Positions 8,452 through 17,202 of a DNA stretch of 64,000 nucleotides are shown piece after piece. Location: positions 62,001 to 126,000 of the forward strand of contig NZ_JAGEPF010000025.1 of the NCBI RefSeq assembly GCF_017573465.1. The letters are read 5' to 3'. Under the pieces are notes generated by a model. The model saw nothing but the letters and a program-made list of their open reading frames with translations, was not told the DNA's origin and did not search any database. Origin of the DNA: Actinomadura violacea (lineage in GTDB: Bacteria; Actinomycetota; Actinomycetes; Streptosporangiales; Streptosporangiaceae). The stretch's first letter is position 1; each line of letters starts with the position of its first letter. The position numbers and the translations under genes are program-made.

Positions 8452-8862
8452 TCAGGACAGCTCGGCGATGATCTTCTCGAGCGCGCTGCGCAGGTGCCGG
8501 CGCTCGTCGTCGGTGAGGGTGGCGGTGGCGCGCTCCTCCAGCCGCCGCCGCGCCTCCCGGATCGGCTCCTTCGCCCTGCGGGCGCGCTCGGTCAGGTAGA
8601 GCCGGACGAGCCGGGCGTCGGACGGGTCGCGGCGGCGGGTGACCAGGCCCGCCGCCTCCATCCGGGTCGCGGTGTTGACGACGGTCGGGGTGGTGAGCCT
8701 CAGCCGCCCGGCCAGTTCGCCGGGGGTCAGGCCGTCCTCCTGCCAGAGCACCTCCAGCAGCAGGTTCTGCCCGACGCGGACGCCGTGCTCGCTCATCGCC
8801 TCGTCGGAGGCCGCGCGCAGCAGCTTGTGGGCGCGGGTGGAGAGCCGGAGCAGGTCGTCCAT
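8452..8862 (-). CDS. MarR-family transcriptional regulator
   Basis: A 136-residue MarR protein: dimerisation helices at both ends, a winged HTH near residues 35-100 (LTPGELAGRLRLTTPTVVNT, then the DPSDARLVRLYLTERAR wing). It is divergent from the epimerase-family gene at 8943, and the 80-bp gap holds two related palindromes, so it probably represses itself and that gene. No ligand can be predicted. Confidence 0.9.
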   Translation of the reverse strand: MDDLLRLSTRAHKLLRAASDEAMSEHGVRVGQNLLLEVLWQEDGLTPGELAGRLRLTTPTVVNTATRMEAAGLVTRRRDPSDARLVRLYLTERARRAKEPIREARRRLEERATATLTDDERRHLRSALEKIIAELS

Positions 8863-8879
8863 GCCCCGATCCTAGTAAT

Positions 8880-8927
8880 CGTTTGCATGCTAGCGATCTC
8901 GCCGCTAACGTTCCATTAGCACGCTAA
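8880..8927. promoter_or_regulatory. Putative MarR operators between divergent genes
   Basis: TTAGCACGCTAA at 8916-8927 is a perfect TTAGC-N2-GCTAA palindrome. A weaker copy, TTTGCATGCTAG, lies at 8882-8893 next to the MarR gene start. The epimerase ribosome binding site AAAGGAGG (8930-8937) begins three bases after the first site, so binding there should block transcription. Assignment to the adjacent MarR is by position. Confidence 0.6.
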
Positions 8928-8942
8928 CGAAAGGAGGAGCCC

Positions 8943-9878
8943 ATGATCCTCGTGACCGGCGGGCTCGGATTCATCGGCTCGCACGTCGCGCGGGCACTGC
9001 TCGACCTCGGCGAGTCCTGCCTGCTCACCCGGCATTCGGCGGCGCCGCGCGACGTCCCGGACGGGGCCGTCGCGGAGCGGCTCGACATGGCCGACCGGGA
9101 GGCGTTCCTCGCGCTCGGCGACCGGTACGACGTCACCGGGATCGTCCATCTGGCGAGCACCCCGCTGCGCGGCACCGACGTGGTCGCGGAGATGCGGGCC
9201 AACACCTCCGGCCTGCTCAACGCGTTCGAGGCGGCGCGCGCCTGGGGCGTCCGCCGGGTCTGCGTCGCCAGTACGATCGGCGTCTACGCCGGCGTGCGCG
9301 ACAGCCCGTTCCGGGAGGACGCGCCGCTGCCGCCGGGCGTGCCGCACCCGATCCCCGCGTTCAAGCGGAGCGCGGAGGCGCTGGCGTCCGCCATCGCCGG
9401 GCACGCGGAATTCGAGGCCGTATGCCTGCGGATCGGCGCCGTCTGGGGACCGCGCGGACGCGCCGACTCGCCGTTCTTCGCGATCCCGGGCCTGGTCAAC
9501 GCCGCGGTGCGGGGCGAGACGTACCCGAAGAAGGTGTACGCCGGCGACGGCATCGACGCGCTGTACGCGCCGGACTGCGGCCGCGCCGTCGCCCTCCTCC
9601 AGACGGCAGGGACGCTCCACCACGCCGTGTACAACATCGGCTCCGGACACGTCACCACGAATGCGCAGGTCGCGACCGCGATCCGGAAGGCCCTCCCGGA
9701 CGCCCCGCTCGATCTGGCCGAGGGCCGCGCACCGGACGCGCCGGACGAGGACTACCGGCTCGACGTCACCCGCCTCCGCGACGACACCGGCTTCACACCC
9801 GCCCACGACCTCGACGGCGCCGTGGCCGACTACGTCGCCTGGCTGGGCGGGCGCACGGAAGGCTCGCCGGATCATTGA
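8943..9878 (+). CDS. NAD-dependent epimerase/dehydratase-like protein
   Basis: A 311-residue extended short-chain dehydrogenase fold: ILVTGGLGFIGSHVARALL binds the dinucleotide, VHLAS and VASTIGVY follow in the expected places. The catalytic YxxxK is not canonical: the Lys in HPIPAFKRSAEALA is present but the position four residues earlier is Ile rather than Tyr, so it may be a reductase-like or non-catalytic member. It is expressed divergently from the MarR regulator. Confidence 0.85.
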   Translation: MILVTGGLGFIGSHVARALLDLGESCLLTRHSAAPRDVPDGAVAERLDMADREAFLALGDRYDVTGIVHLASTPLRGTDVVAEMRANTSGLLNAFEAARAWGVRRVCVASTIGVYAGVRDSPFREDAPLPPGVPHPIPAFKRSAEALASAIAGHAEFEAVCLRIGAVWGPRGRADSPFFAIPGLVNAAVRGETYPKKVYAGDGIDALYAPDCGRAVALLQTAGTLHHAVYNIGSGHVTTNAQVATAIRKALPDAPLDLAEGRAPDAPDEDYRLDVTRLRDDTGFTPAHDLDGAVADYVAWLGGRTEGSPDH

Positions 9879-9905
9879 CGGACGGGTTCATGCTGGCGCT
9901 GTGGG

Positions 9906-11279
9906 TCACGCGGTGAGCGCGACCCCGGCGCCGATGCCGAGGGCCAGGGAGAACAGGGCGGCCGCCACGGCGACGGCCGATGCGGCGCGGGCGGGCCGGA
10001 GCGCGCCGTCCGGGCGCCGGAACAGCGGGACGATCCAGCGCAGGTAGTAGAAGACGCTCGCGACCGTGTTGATCGCGGCGACGGCGGCGAGCCAGGCGTA
10101 GCGGCCGTCGATGGCGGCACCGAACATCAGGACCTTCCCGACGAACACGGCGGTCGGCGGCGTCCCGACGAAGCCGAGCAGGCAGACGACCAGCGCGATC
10201 CCGAGCGGCGGTGAGGCGCGGAGCAGGCCGGTGTAGGCGGCGAGGTCGTCGCGTCCGGTCGCGAGGACGGCGGCGAACGCGCCGAGGTTCGTCACCGCGT
10301 AGGCGGCGACGTAGAACAGCAGCGCGGTCCGCGCAAGGTCGGTGCGGCCCGCCATCGCGACCGGTACCAGCAGGTATCCGGCCTGGCTGACGGTGGAGTA
10401 GGCGAGCAGCCGGCGGACGTTGTCCTGCCCGAACGCGGCGAGGTTGCCGAGCGTCATCGTGATCGCGGAGATCACGGCGACGAGCGCCGGCCAGCCGCCG
10501 CCGGGCGGCAGCGCCTCCGAGCCGAACCGCAGCAGCGCCGCGAACGCCCCGATCTTCGGGACGGTCGTGACGAACGCGGCGACGGCCGGCGGCGACCCTT
10601 CCGTCACGTCCGGGACCCAGAACTGGCCGGGGACGGCGCCCGCCTTGAACAGCAGCCCGGCCAGCAGCGCGACGACGCCGGCGGAGACGGCGGCCGACGG
10701 CGCGTCTGCCAGGCCCGCGCGGAGCGTCCCGTAGGCGGTGCCGCGCCCGACGCCGTAGAGGAGCGTGACGCCCGCGAGCATCACGACGCCGAGGAACGCG
10801 CCCATCAGGTAGTACTTCAGCGCGGCCTCCGTGCCGTGCGCGTCCTTGCCGAAACCGGCGAGCGCGTACGCGGGGATGCTCGCCAGCAGGTACGCGGCGA
10901 CGACGACGAGCAGGTCGGACGAGGCGCCGAGCATCATCGCGCCGAGCGCCGACAGCAGGATCAGGACGTAGTGCTCGCTCTCACGCGGGTGGTCGCGGAC
11001 GGGCCCGGCGGCCAGCGCGAGGACGAGCAGCGTCGCGCCGAGCACGGTGATCCGGGTGACGTGGGTGATCGGGTCGACGAAGAACGCGTCGAACACGACC
11101 AAGTCGGGACGGGTGGCGTCGACGGCGGCGACGGCGAGGCCCGCGACGAGCCCGGCCGCGCAGATCACCGCGACCCGCCACTGCCGGGTCCGGGGCAGGA
11201 ACAGCCCGTTGACCAGGCCGAGGACGGCCGCGATCAGCACGCACAGCTCGGGGGCGACGTCGGCGGGGTTCTCGTTCAT
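9906..11279 (-). CDS. nuoN: Complex I-like subunit N (antiporter-like)
   Basis: A 457-residue, ~14-helix antiporter-like subunit. The Lys motifs are kept (ALKYYLMGAFLG; LLFKAGAVPGQFWVPD), but the TM5 Glu conserved in NuoN is not visible: the helix reads VVAAYLLASIPAYALAGF with Leu at about that position. It is the last gene of the operon; its ATG overlaps the nuoM stop (11276-11279). It should form part of an ion-translocating membrane arm. The gene converges with the epimerase gene and ends 28 bases from it. Confidence 0.92.
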   Translation of the reverse strand: MNENPADVAPELCVLIAAVLGLVNGLFLPRTRQWRVAVICAAGLVAGLAVAAVDATRPDLVVFDAFFVDPITHVTRITVLGATLLVLALAAGPVRDHPRESEHYVLILLSALGAMMLGASSDLLVVVAAYLLASIPAYALAGFGKDAHGTEAALKYYLMGAFLGVVMLAGVTLLYGVGRGTAYGTLRAGLADAPSAAVSAGVVALLAGLLFKAGAVPGQFWVPDVTEGSPPAVAAFVTTVPKIGAFAALLRFGSEALPPGGGWPALVAVISAITMTLGNLAAFGQDNVRRLLAYSTVSQAGYLLVPVAMAGRTDLARTALLFYVAAYAVTNLGAFAAVLATGRDDLAAYTGLLRASPPLGIALVVCLLGFVGTPPTAVFVGKVLMFGAAIDGRYAWLAAVAAINTVASVFYYLRWIVPLFRRPDGALRPARAASAVAVAAALFSLALGIGAGVALTA

Positions 11280-12769
11280 CGGCCGGCCAGCGCGGTGACG
11301 GCCGCCGACAGCGGCTCGATCGTGTCGAGCAGGGCGCGCGGCGCGACGCCGATCAGCAGCGACAGCGCCAGCAGCGGGACGATCGCCGCGAGTTCGGGCG
11401 GCCGCACGTCCCCGACCCGCGCCGACAGCTCGCCGGGCGGGCCGAGCACGGCCCGGTGCAGGACGCGCAGGAACAGCGCCGCGGTGACGAGGATGCCGAG
11501 GACGGCGATCGCGCCGGTCACGGCCGCGGCCGTGGCGCCGGTCCCGATCGTCCCGGCGAAGATCTGGAACTCGGCGATGAACCCGGACAGTCCGGGCAGC
11601 CCGAGTGCGGCGAACGCGGCGAGCGCGAGCATCCCGGCGTAGACCGGCGCGGTGCGGGCGATGCCGCCGAACCGTCCGAGGTCGTAGCTGCCCGCCCGGT
11701 CGTGGAGGACGCCGCACAGCAGGAACAGCGCGCCGGTGATGAGCCCGTGCGAGACCATCTGCGTGACGGCGCCGGTGACGGCGAGCCTGCGCGCGGCCGC
11801 GTCACCGGAGGCGTACCCGGCCGCACCGAGCGCGAGGACGATGTAGCCCATGTGATTGACGGACGTGTAGGCGACGAGCCGCTTCACGTTGTCCTGGGCG
11901 AGCGCCACCAGTGCCCCGTAGAGGACGCCCACCAGACCGACGATGAGGAACACGAGCGCGTAGCGGCGCCATGCGTCCGGCAACATCGGCATGGCGATCC
12001 GCACGAACCCGTACGCGCCCATCTTCAGCATGACCCCGGCGAGGATCGCGGACCCGGCGGCGGGCGCGTCGGTGTGCGCGGGCGGCAGCCAGGTGTGGAA
12101 CGGGACGACCGGCGTCTTGATGCCGAGGCCGATGCCGACGGCCAGCAGCGTCAGCCCGGCGAGGCCGGGCGAGCCGGCGAGCGGCGGATGCCTGGTCAGC
12201 TCCACCATGTCGAAAGTGTGCGGGTCGGCGCCGAGGTAGAGGCCGATGAACCCGAGCAGCAGGACCAGCGAGCCGAGGAACGTGTAGAGGAAGAACTTCA
12301 GAGCCGACGCGGCCCGGTCGCCGTGCCCCCACAGCAGGATCACGAAGTACATGCCGACGATCGACAGGTCGAAGAACACGAAGAACAGCAGCAGGTCGAG
12401 GGCCGAGAACAGGCCCAGGCACACCGTCTCCAGGAACAGGAAGAGGATCGCGAAGGCCCGCACCCGGTGCGTGTGCCGGACGGAGTACACGGCGCAGGCG
12501 GCGAACAGTACGGCGGTCAGCGTGACGAGCGGGAACGACAGCCCGTCCAGGCCCACGTGGTAGCCCGCCCGGACGGACGGTATCCAGCGCATGTGCGCCT
12601 CGTAGGCGACGCCGGGCCGGGTGCCGTGCGCCGCCCACATGCCCGCGACGAGGGCGAGGTCGGCGAAGGTGACGGCGATCCAGACCCACGGCACGGCGCG
12701 ACGTGGCACGGCCGGCAGGACGAGCGCGACGGCGAGCGGCAGGAACACGACCAGCGAGAGCACGGTCAC
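11276..12769 (-). CDS. nuoM: Complex I-like subunit M (antiporter-like)
   Basis: A 497-residue antiporter-like subunit beginning at the second of two GTG codons, which gives a GTGA overlap with the nuoL stop (12766-12769). Core motifs are clear: GIKTPVVPFHTWLPPAHTDA, AGVMLKMGAYGFVRI, YTSVNHMGYIVLALG. Two positions that are Glu in ordinary NuoM are Asp here: TM5 FFVFFDLSIVGMYF and the HTDAP loop. The helices would carry protons or sodium. Placement between L and N and length are normal. Confidence 0.94.
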   Translation of the reverse strand: MTVLSLVVFLPLAVALVLPAVPRRAVPWVWIAVTFADLALVAGMWAAHGTRPGVAYEAHMRWIPSVRAGYHVGLDGLSFPLVTLTAVLFAACAVYSVRHTHRVRAFAILFLFLETVCLGLFSALDLLLFFVFFDLSIVGMYFVILLWGHGDRAASALKFFLYTFLGSLVLLLGFIGLYLGADPHTFDMVELTRHPPLAGSPGLAGLTLLAVGIGLGIKTPVVPFHTWLPPAHTDAPAAGSAILAGVMLKMGAYGFVRIAMPMLPDAWRRYALVFLIVGLVGVLYGALVALAQDNVKRLVAYTSVNHMGYIVLALGAAGYASGDAAARRLAVTGAVTQMVSHGLITGALFLLCGVLHDRAGSYDLGRFGGIARTAPVYAGMLALAAFAALGLPGLSGFIAEFQIFAGTIGTGATAAAVTGAIAVLGILVTAALFLRVLHRAVLGPPGELSARVGDVRPPELAAIVPLLALSLLIGVAPRALLDTIEPLSAAVTALAGR

Positions 12770-14553
12770 CACCCCGCCAGCAGGGCGACGGCGACGAGGA
12801 CCGCGAGCAGCACCGCCGCCTGCGCGTAATAGGTGTGGACGAGCCCGGTCTGCGGCCGGCGCGCCAGCGCGGCGAGCCTCCGCGCACCGCGGCCGACCCC
12901 GGTGACCAGGCCGTCGAGCCGCAGTTCGGCGCCGCGTCCGGCGAGCCCGGCCGCCCACGGCCCGGACCGTGCGACCGCGCGGACGGCGCCGTCCACGACC
13001 CGGTCGTCGAAGCGGGCGAGCGCCCGCGCCGCCGCGAACGCCGGACGGACGACGCCCGCCCGCGCGGCCCGTTCGAGGAACAGCCAGTCCACTGCCCACG
13101 CGGGCGCGGGTACCGTCCGCGCGAACCGGACGGCGACCATCGTCACCGCTGCGAGAGCGCCGGAGACCGCGAGTTCCAGGCCGTTCACCCGCGTCCCGCC
13201 CGGTATCCCGAGAGCGTCGGCGACACCGCGCGACCCGAGGACCCCGAGCACGCACGCCGCGACCGCCAGGACGACCAGCGGGACGCGTGCGAGCACGGGC
13301 ACGGGGGCGCCGTCCGTGCGCGTGCCGCGCCACACGGCGAACAGCGCCTTGGTCGAGTAGGCGGCGGACAGGACGGACGCGGCGAGCCCGACCGCGAGGA
13401 GCGCGGGCGAGCGGTCCCCGGCGGCCGTCAGCACCTCGTCCTTCGTCACCCACAGCGCCAGCGGCGGAAGCCCGGCCAGGGCCAGCGCGCCCGCGCCGAA
13501 CGCGGCGCCGACCAGCCGGTACCGGCGTGCCGCGCCGTGCAGTTCGTCCAGCCGCCTGGTGCCGAGCGCGGTCAGCCATGCGCCCGCGCACAGGAACAGC
13601 AGGCTCTTCACCGCCGCGTGCGCCACGAGCTGCGCCGTCCCGCCGGACACGGACCCGGCCCCGGCTCCCAGCACCATGAAGCCGATCTGCGCGCAGGTCG
13701 ACGCGGCGAGCAGCTGCTTCAGGTCGGATTGCGCCAGCGCCACGGCGCCCAGCACCAGCGCGGTGACGGCGCCGACCCAAGCGACGAGCGTGCCGGCCCA
13801 TCCGGTCGCCGCGAGCAGCGGATGCATGCGCAGCAGCAGGTAGGCGCCGGCCGCGACCATCGTGGCGGAGTGCAGCAGCGCCGACACCGGGCTCGGGCCG
13901 ATCATCGCCCTCGACAGCCAGAACGAGAACGGAAGCTGCGCCGACTTCCCGAGGGCGGCCAGCACGATCCCGCCCGCCGCGAGGCCGCGCCACGGCTCCG
14001 CCGCACCTGCCAGCGAGGGGAGCGCGAGGGAGTGCGCCCCGGCGACGGCGAAGCCCGCCGCCGCGTAGAGGCCGAGGTCGGCGGCGCGGGTGGTGAGGAA
14101 CGCGACGTCCGCCGAGCGCACCGGCTCCGCCTCGCGCCACTCGTAGCCGATGAGCGCGTACGACATCGCGCCCATGACCTCCCACCCCATCAGCAGCAGG
14201 ACGAGGTCGGTCGCGGTGACCGTCACCAGCATCGCGCCCGCGAACAGCAGCATCAGGCCGAAGAACCGGGCGCCGTACCCGCCCCCGGCGGCGAAGAGCA
14301 GGATCGCCAGCAGGACGGACGCGACGGTCACGACGAGCACGCCCGACAGCCCGTCGATGGCCGTCCCGCCGGGCCATCCGGGCAGCAGGGCGAACCGGGT
14401 CGCGGGACGCGTCACCGCCGCCGCGACCGCCAGCGCCAGTACGGCCGCCGCCACCAGGACGCCCAAGGCCGGGGCCGCGCGGCCGGTGCGGCGCCCCGCG
14501 AGCAGCAGCAGCGCCCCGGCGAGCAGCGGCGTCCCGGCGAGCGCGGCGATCAT
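12766..14553 (-). CDS. nuoL: Complex I-like subunit L (antiporter-like)
   Basis: A 595-residue NuoL-type subunit. TM5 Glu (LLLMGWEVMGAMSYALIGY) and the essential Lys (LAALGKSAQLPFSFWLSRAM) are present, as is GPSPVSALLHSATMVAAGAY. The C-terminal part is a little shorter than usual but still contains the amphipathic lateral-helix region and a final TM helix (VLLAVLVAVALLAGW). The ATG overlaps the nuoK stop by 4 bases. Confidence 0.94.
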   Translation of the reverse strand: MIAALAGTPLLAGALLLLAGRRTGRAAPALGVLVAAAVLALAVAAAVTRPATRFALLPGWPGGTAIDGLSGVLVVTVASVLLAILLFAAGGGYGARFFGLMLLFAGAMLVTVTATDLVLLLMGWEVMGAMSYALIGYEWREAEPVRSADVAFLTTRAADLGLYAAAGFAVAGAHSLALPSLAGAAEPWRGLAAGGIVLAALGKSAQLPFSFWLSRAMIGPSPVSALLHSATMVAAGAYLLLRMHPLLAATGWAGTLVAWVGAVTALVLGAVALAQSDLKQLLAASTCAQIGFMVLGAGAGSVSGGTAQLVAHAAVKSLLFLCAGAWLTALGTRRLDELHGAARRYRLVGAAFGAGALALAGLPPLALWVTKDEVLTAAGDRSPALLAVGLAASVLSAAYSTKALFAVWRGTRTDGAPVPVLARVPLVVLAVAACVLGVLGSRGVADALGIPGGTRVNGLELAVSGALAAVTMVAVRFARTVPAPAWAVDWLFLERAARAGVVRPAFAAARALARFDDRVVDGAVRAVARSGPWAAGLAGRGAELRLDGLVTGVGRGARRLAALARRPQTGLVHTYYAQAAVLLAVLVAVALLAGW

Positions 14554-14855
14554 CCCTTGAGGTCTCCGGCGTCGTCGGCCATGTCCACGTCGCGCGCGCG
14601 GAACAGGGCGGTGACCACGGCGAACCCCATCGCCATCTCCAGCGCCATGACCGTGATGGCGACGAGCACGAGGACCTGGCCGTCCGCCGCGCCCGGCGAC
14701 ACCTGGTGCCAGAAGCCGGCCGCGGCGGCGACGATCCCGTTGATCATCAGTTCCAGGCCCATCATCAGCATCACGATCGACCGCTGCGAGAGGGCGCCGT
14801 ACAGGCCGACGGAGAACAGGGCGGCGGCGAGCAGCAGGAACGCCTGGAGGGTCAT
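14550..14855 (-). CDS. nuoK: Complex I-like subunit K
   Basis: A 101-residue three-helix protein. Both membrane Glu residues needed for proton transfer are kept: MLMMGLELMINGIV (TM2) and ITVMALEMAMGFAVV (TM3). It overlaps both neighbours by 4 bases, with the ATG inside the nuoJ stop and its stop inside the nuoL start. Confidence 0.93.
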   Translation of the reverse strand: MTLQAFLLLAAALFSVGLYGALSQRSIVMLMMGLELMINGIVAAAAGFWHQVSPGAADGQVLVLVAITVMALEMAMGFAVVTALFRARDVDMADDAGDLKG

Positions 14856-15361
14856 CGCGCGCCGTCCTCCCCGTAGCGTCCGGTGCGGGTGGCGAGCACG
14901 ACCGTGGCGATCATCGTGGCCAGGATCGCGATGCCGATCACCATCATGACCAGCATCTTCGGGCCCATGATCGCCTGGCCGAGGGCGGCCGCCGGGTCGC
15001 GGGGCGGGCCGCCCCGCCGCGCCGGCCACGGGACCGCGAAGACCCCGGCGGCCAGCGCCGCGAACACCGCGCCCGAGACGATCAGCGCGCCGCGCCGGTT
15101 GTGCACCATCGACATCGGCATCAGCCCGGCCGGGTCCATCATGTACATGACCATGAAGACCGCCATCACCAGCATCTCCATGATCATCATGAGCACGACC
15201 AGCACGCCGAGGTAGTGCTGCCCGGCCAGGAGCAGTTCGCCGCCGACGCACAGGAACGACGCGAGCAGCGCGAACGTCGCGCGGGCCATCGATCCGACGG
15301 CGAACACCGCAGCGCCGGAGGCGACCGCCGCGACGGCGAGCACCCAGAACAGGACGGTCAC
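14852..15361 (-). CDS. nuoJ: Complex I-like subunit J
   Basis: A 169-residue membrane protein starting at GTG 15361 with AGGAGGTTCCC just upstream. Five hydrophobic helices; the TM3 region GVLVVLMMIMEMLVMAVFMVMYM is unusually rich in Met but aligns with the conserved YxGAI/.VLFLFVIMLLN segment of NuoJ. The gene is 10 bases downstream of nuoH. Confidence 0.88.
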   Translation of the reverse strand: MTVLFWVLAVAAVASGAAVFAVGSMARATFALLASFLCVGGELLLAGQHYLGVLVVLMMIMEMLVMAVFMVMYMMDPAGLMPMSMVHNRRGALIVSGAVFAALAAGVFAVPWPARRGGPPRDPAAALGQAIMGPKMLVMMVIGIAILATMIATVVLATRTGRYGEDGAR

Positions 15362-15371
15362 GGGAACCTCC

Positions 15372-16235
15372 TCAGTCCACGACGACGACGGCGACGACGA
15401 GCATCTGCAGCAGCACGGCCGGGATCAGCACGACCCAGGCCGCCTGCACGAACCGGTCCATCCGCAGGACGGGCAGCCGCCGCCTCGCCCACACCAGCAG
15501 CGCGAGCACCGCGCACGTCTTGACCAGCGACCACAGCCACGCCGGGAGCACCGGCCCGCCGCCACCGCCGAGGAACAGCGGGACCGCCACGGCCGACGCG
15601 ACGGCGAGCAGCCCGTACCGCCCGGCCAGGAACACCAGCCGGTCCGGGCCCGGCAGTTCGAGCGCCGCTCCCCCGGCGATGTCCGCGCCGAGCGGAGCGC
15701 CGAACGGCCCCCAGAACGCCATCGCGAGCGCGGACACCAGGTAGACCGCGAACGCGACCGGCATCCAGACCCCGAACCACAGCCCGCCCTGCGCCGCGCC
15801 GATCGCCCGCAGGTCCAGCGAGTGCGCCGCCAGCGCCGCGGTGATCAGCGCGAACATGTGCGGCAGCTCGTACGCCAGCCCCTGCGCGATGAACCGGTAC
15901 CCGCCGACCAGCGCGAACGCCGAGTTCGCGCCCCATCCGACCAGCCACACCGCCGCCCACCCGACGACCTCCATCGCGTTGAACCAGACGACGCCGACGC
16001 GGGTGTCCAGCGCGGCGTGCCCGCCGAACGGGACGACGAGCGCGGCCAGCGCCGCCGCCAAGGGCAGCGCGATCGCACCGATCCGCGCCAGCAGCCGGTC
16101 GGCCTGCGGTGTCGTGCGCCGCTCCAGCACCAGCAGCCGCGCCGCCTCGCGGAACGGCCCGGGGCCGCCGGCCAGCACCGCGTCCAGCGACGCCGCCGCG
16201 ACCGCGAGCACGCCGAGGACGACCACCTCAAGCAC
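15372..16235 (-). CDS. nuoH: Complex I-like subunit H, shortened and divergent
   Basis: A 287-residue NuoH-like protein, shorter than the usual 320-440. It keeps VVWFNAMEVVGWAAVWLVGWGANS and GGYRFIAQGLAYELPHM, matching the G.....A.SS.G...I..GWASNN/GGLRAAAQ..SYE core. The acidic quinone-loop signature (PFDLPEAE.EL..GY..EYSG in ordinary NuoH) is replaced by PFGAPLGADIAGGAALELPG, lacking most acidic residues. It starts with GTG overlapping the stop of the upstream NuoB/D-like gene by 8 bases. This suggests an altered or lost quinone site. Confidence 0.85.
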   Translation of the reverse strand: MLEVVVLGVLAVAAASLDAVLAGGPGPFREAARLLVLERRTTPQADRLLARIGAIALPLAAALAALVVPFGGHAALDTRVGVVWFNAMEVVGWAAVWLVGWGANSAFALVGGYRFIAQGLAYELPHMFALITAALAAHSLDLRAIGAAQGGLWFGVWMPVAFAVYLVSALAMAFWGPFGAPLGADIAGGAALELPGPDRLVFLAGRYGLLAVASAVAVPLFLGGGGGPVLPAWLWSLVKTCAVLALLVWARRRLPVLRMDRFVQAAWVVLIPAVLLQMLVVAVVVVD

Positions 16236-17202
16236 GGGCCGTCACCGCCGCCAGGTCCGGGTCCAGGCTCGCGACGATCAACCGGGCCTGCCCTAGGTCG
16301 GCGCCCGTCACCAGCTCGGGCAGCACGGACACGAGCGCCTCGTCGCGGTCATGCCCGCCGGGCGTCCCGCCACCGTCGAGGGCGGCCCCGATCTCGCGGA
16401 GCCACCCGTCCAGACGGCCGGCGACGTCGCCCACGCACCACGCGGGGACGCCGTGGCGCTCCACCGCGTCCGGCGCGAGGTTCCCGACGCCCCTGGTCAT
16501 CCACCGCAGCAGCCTGGACCGCCGGACGGTCCGCTCTAACGCCTCGAACCGGTCCCGGACCGGCCGCCCGTCCAGGACGTCGTCGCGCAGGACGGCCGCG
16601 CGCCGCGCCGCGTCCGCCCAGCCCGCGACCCGCAGGAACCGCGCGGCGCCGTCGAGCCGGCGCGCCGCCTCCCGCCCCGCCCAGAACGACCCGCCGCCCG
16701 CGTCGACGATGACGGCCTCGGCCGACTGCACGACATCCCCCTGCAAAGCGAGGTCGAGGCGCAGGCCGGCGGGCCAGTCCGCCAGGACGGGACCGAGCGG
16801 GACGTGCAGGACGTCGAGCCGCAGGCCGTCCCGGTCGTCGGCGCGGTCGGCCATGCCGACGTCATCGGACGGGGATGCCGCGCCGCGCGGCGCCCCGTCA
16901 GACTCAAGACCGTCAGACTCAAGACCGTCAGGCTCGATGCCGTCCAGCTCGTCCGGCCGGATCCTCGCCCGCGGGCCCGGCATCGCCGACCACACCACGT
17001 CGATCGCCTCGGCGAGGGCCTCGCCCGGATGCCCGCACACCACCAGCACACCGGTTTCCGCGGGTGACACCGCCGGACGCCACCGGCGCGCGCGCAGCCC
17101 CGCCTCCACCGCGAGCCGGTCGCCGGTCCCGTCCGCCGCCGAGACGACGAACGGGCGCGGGCTCCGCGCCGCGAACCCCCGCAGCCGCTCCCTCAGGCCC
17201 AC
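16228..17202 (-). CDS. Degenerate NuoB-NuoD-like fusion subunit (putative)
   Basis: A 324-residue protein filling the slot where nuoB, C and D would be. Residues ~45-80 (SPAETGVLVVCGHPGEALAE, AIDVVWSAMPGPRARI) follow the NuoB pattern SPRhADvlivaG....ma.al..vyd.mPePr, but there is no CC or downstream Cys ligand; the protein has only two Cys. Residues ~130-168 (LHVPLGPVLADWPAGLRLDL, ALQGDVVQSAEAVIVDA) resemble the NuoD/hydrogenase large-subunit opening, and 215-245 (RFEALERTVRRSRLLRWMTR, GVGNLAP) resembles the later RTRGVG segment. A spacer at ~83-125 contains a short repeat. So it looks like a fused NuoB-D scaffold without Fe-S cluster or intact quinone site. This is my inference from pattern; starts at GTG overlapping the nuoA stop by 10 bases. 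Confidence 0.6.
   Translation of the reverse strand: MGLRERLRGFAARSPRPFVVSAADGTGDRLAVEAGLRARRWRPAVSPAETGVLVVCGHPGEALAEAIDVVWSAMPGPRARIRPDELDGIEPDGLESDGLESDGAPRGAASPSDDVGMADRADDRDGLRLDVLHVPLGPVLADWPAGLRLDLALQGDVVQSAEAVIVDAGGGSFWAGREAARRLDGAARFLRVAGWADAARRAAVLRDDVLDGRPVRDRFEALERTVRRSRLLRWMTRGVGNLAPDAVERHGVPAWCVGDVAGRLDGWLREIGAALDGGGTPGGHDRDEALVSVLPELVTGADLGQARLIVASLDPDLAAVTARA
16897..16941 (-). repeat. 15-bp tandem repeat in the NuoB/D-like gene
   Basis: Two exact 15-bp units (16897-16911, 16912-16926) and one diverged unit encode the acidic DGLES-type repeat in the linker between the NuoB-like and NuoD-like parts. The frame is kept. Confidence 0.8.
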
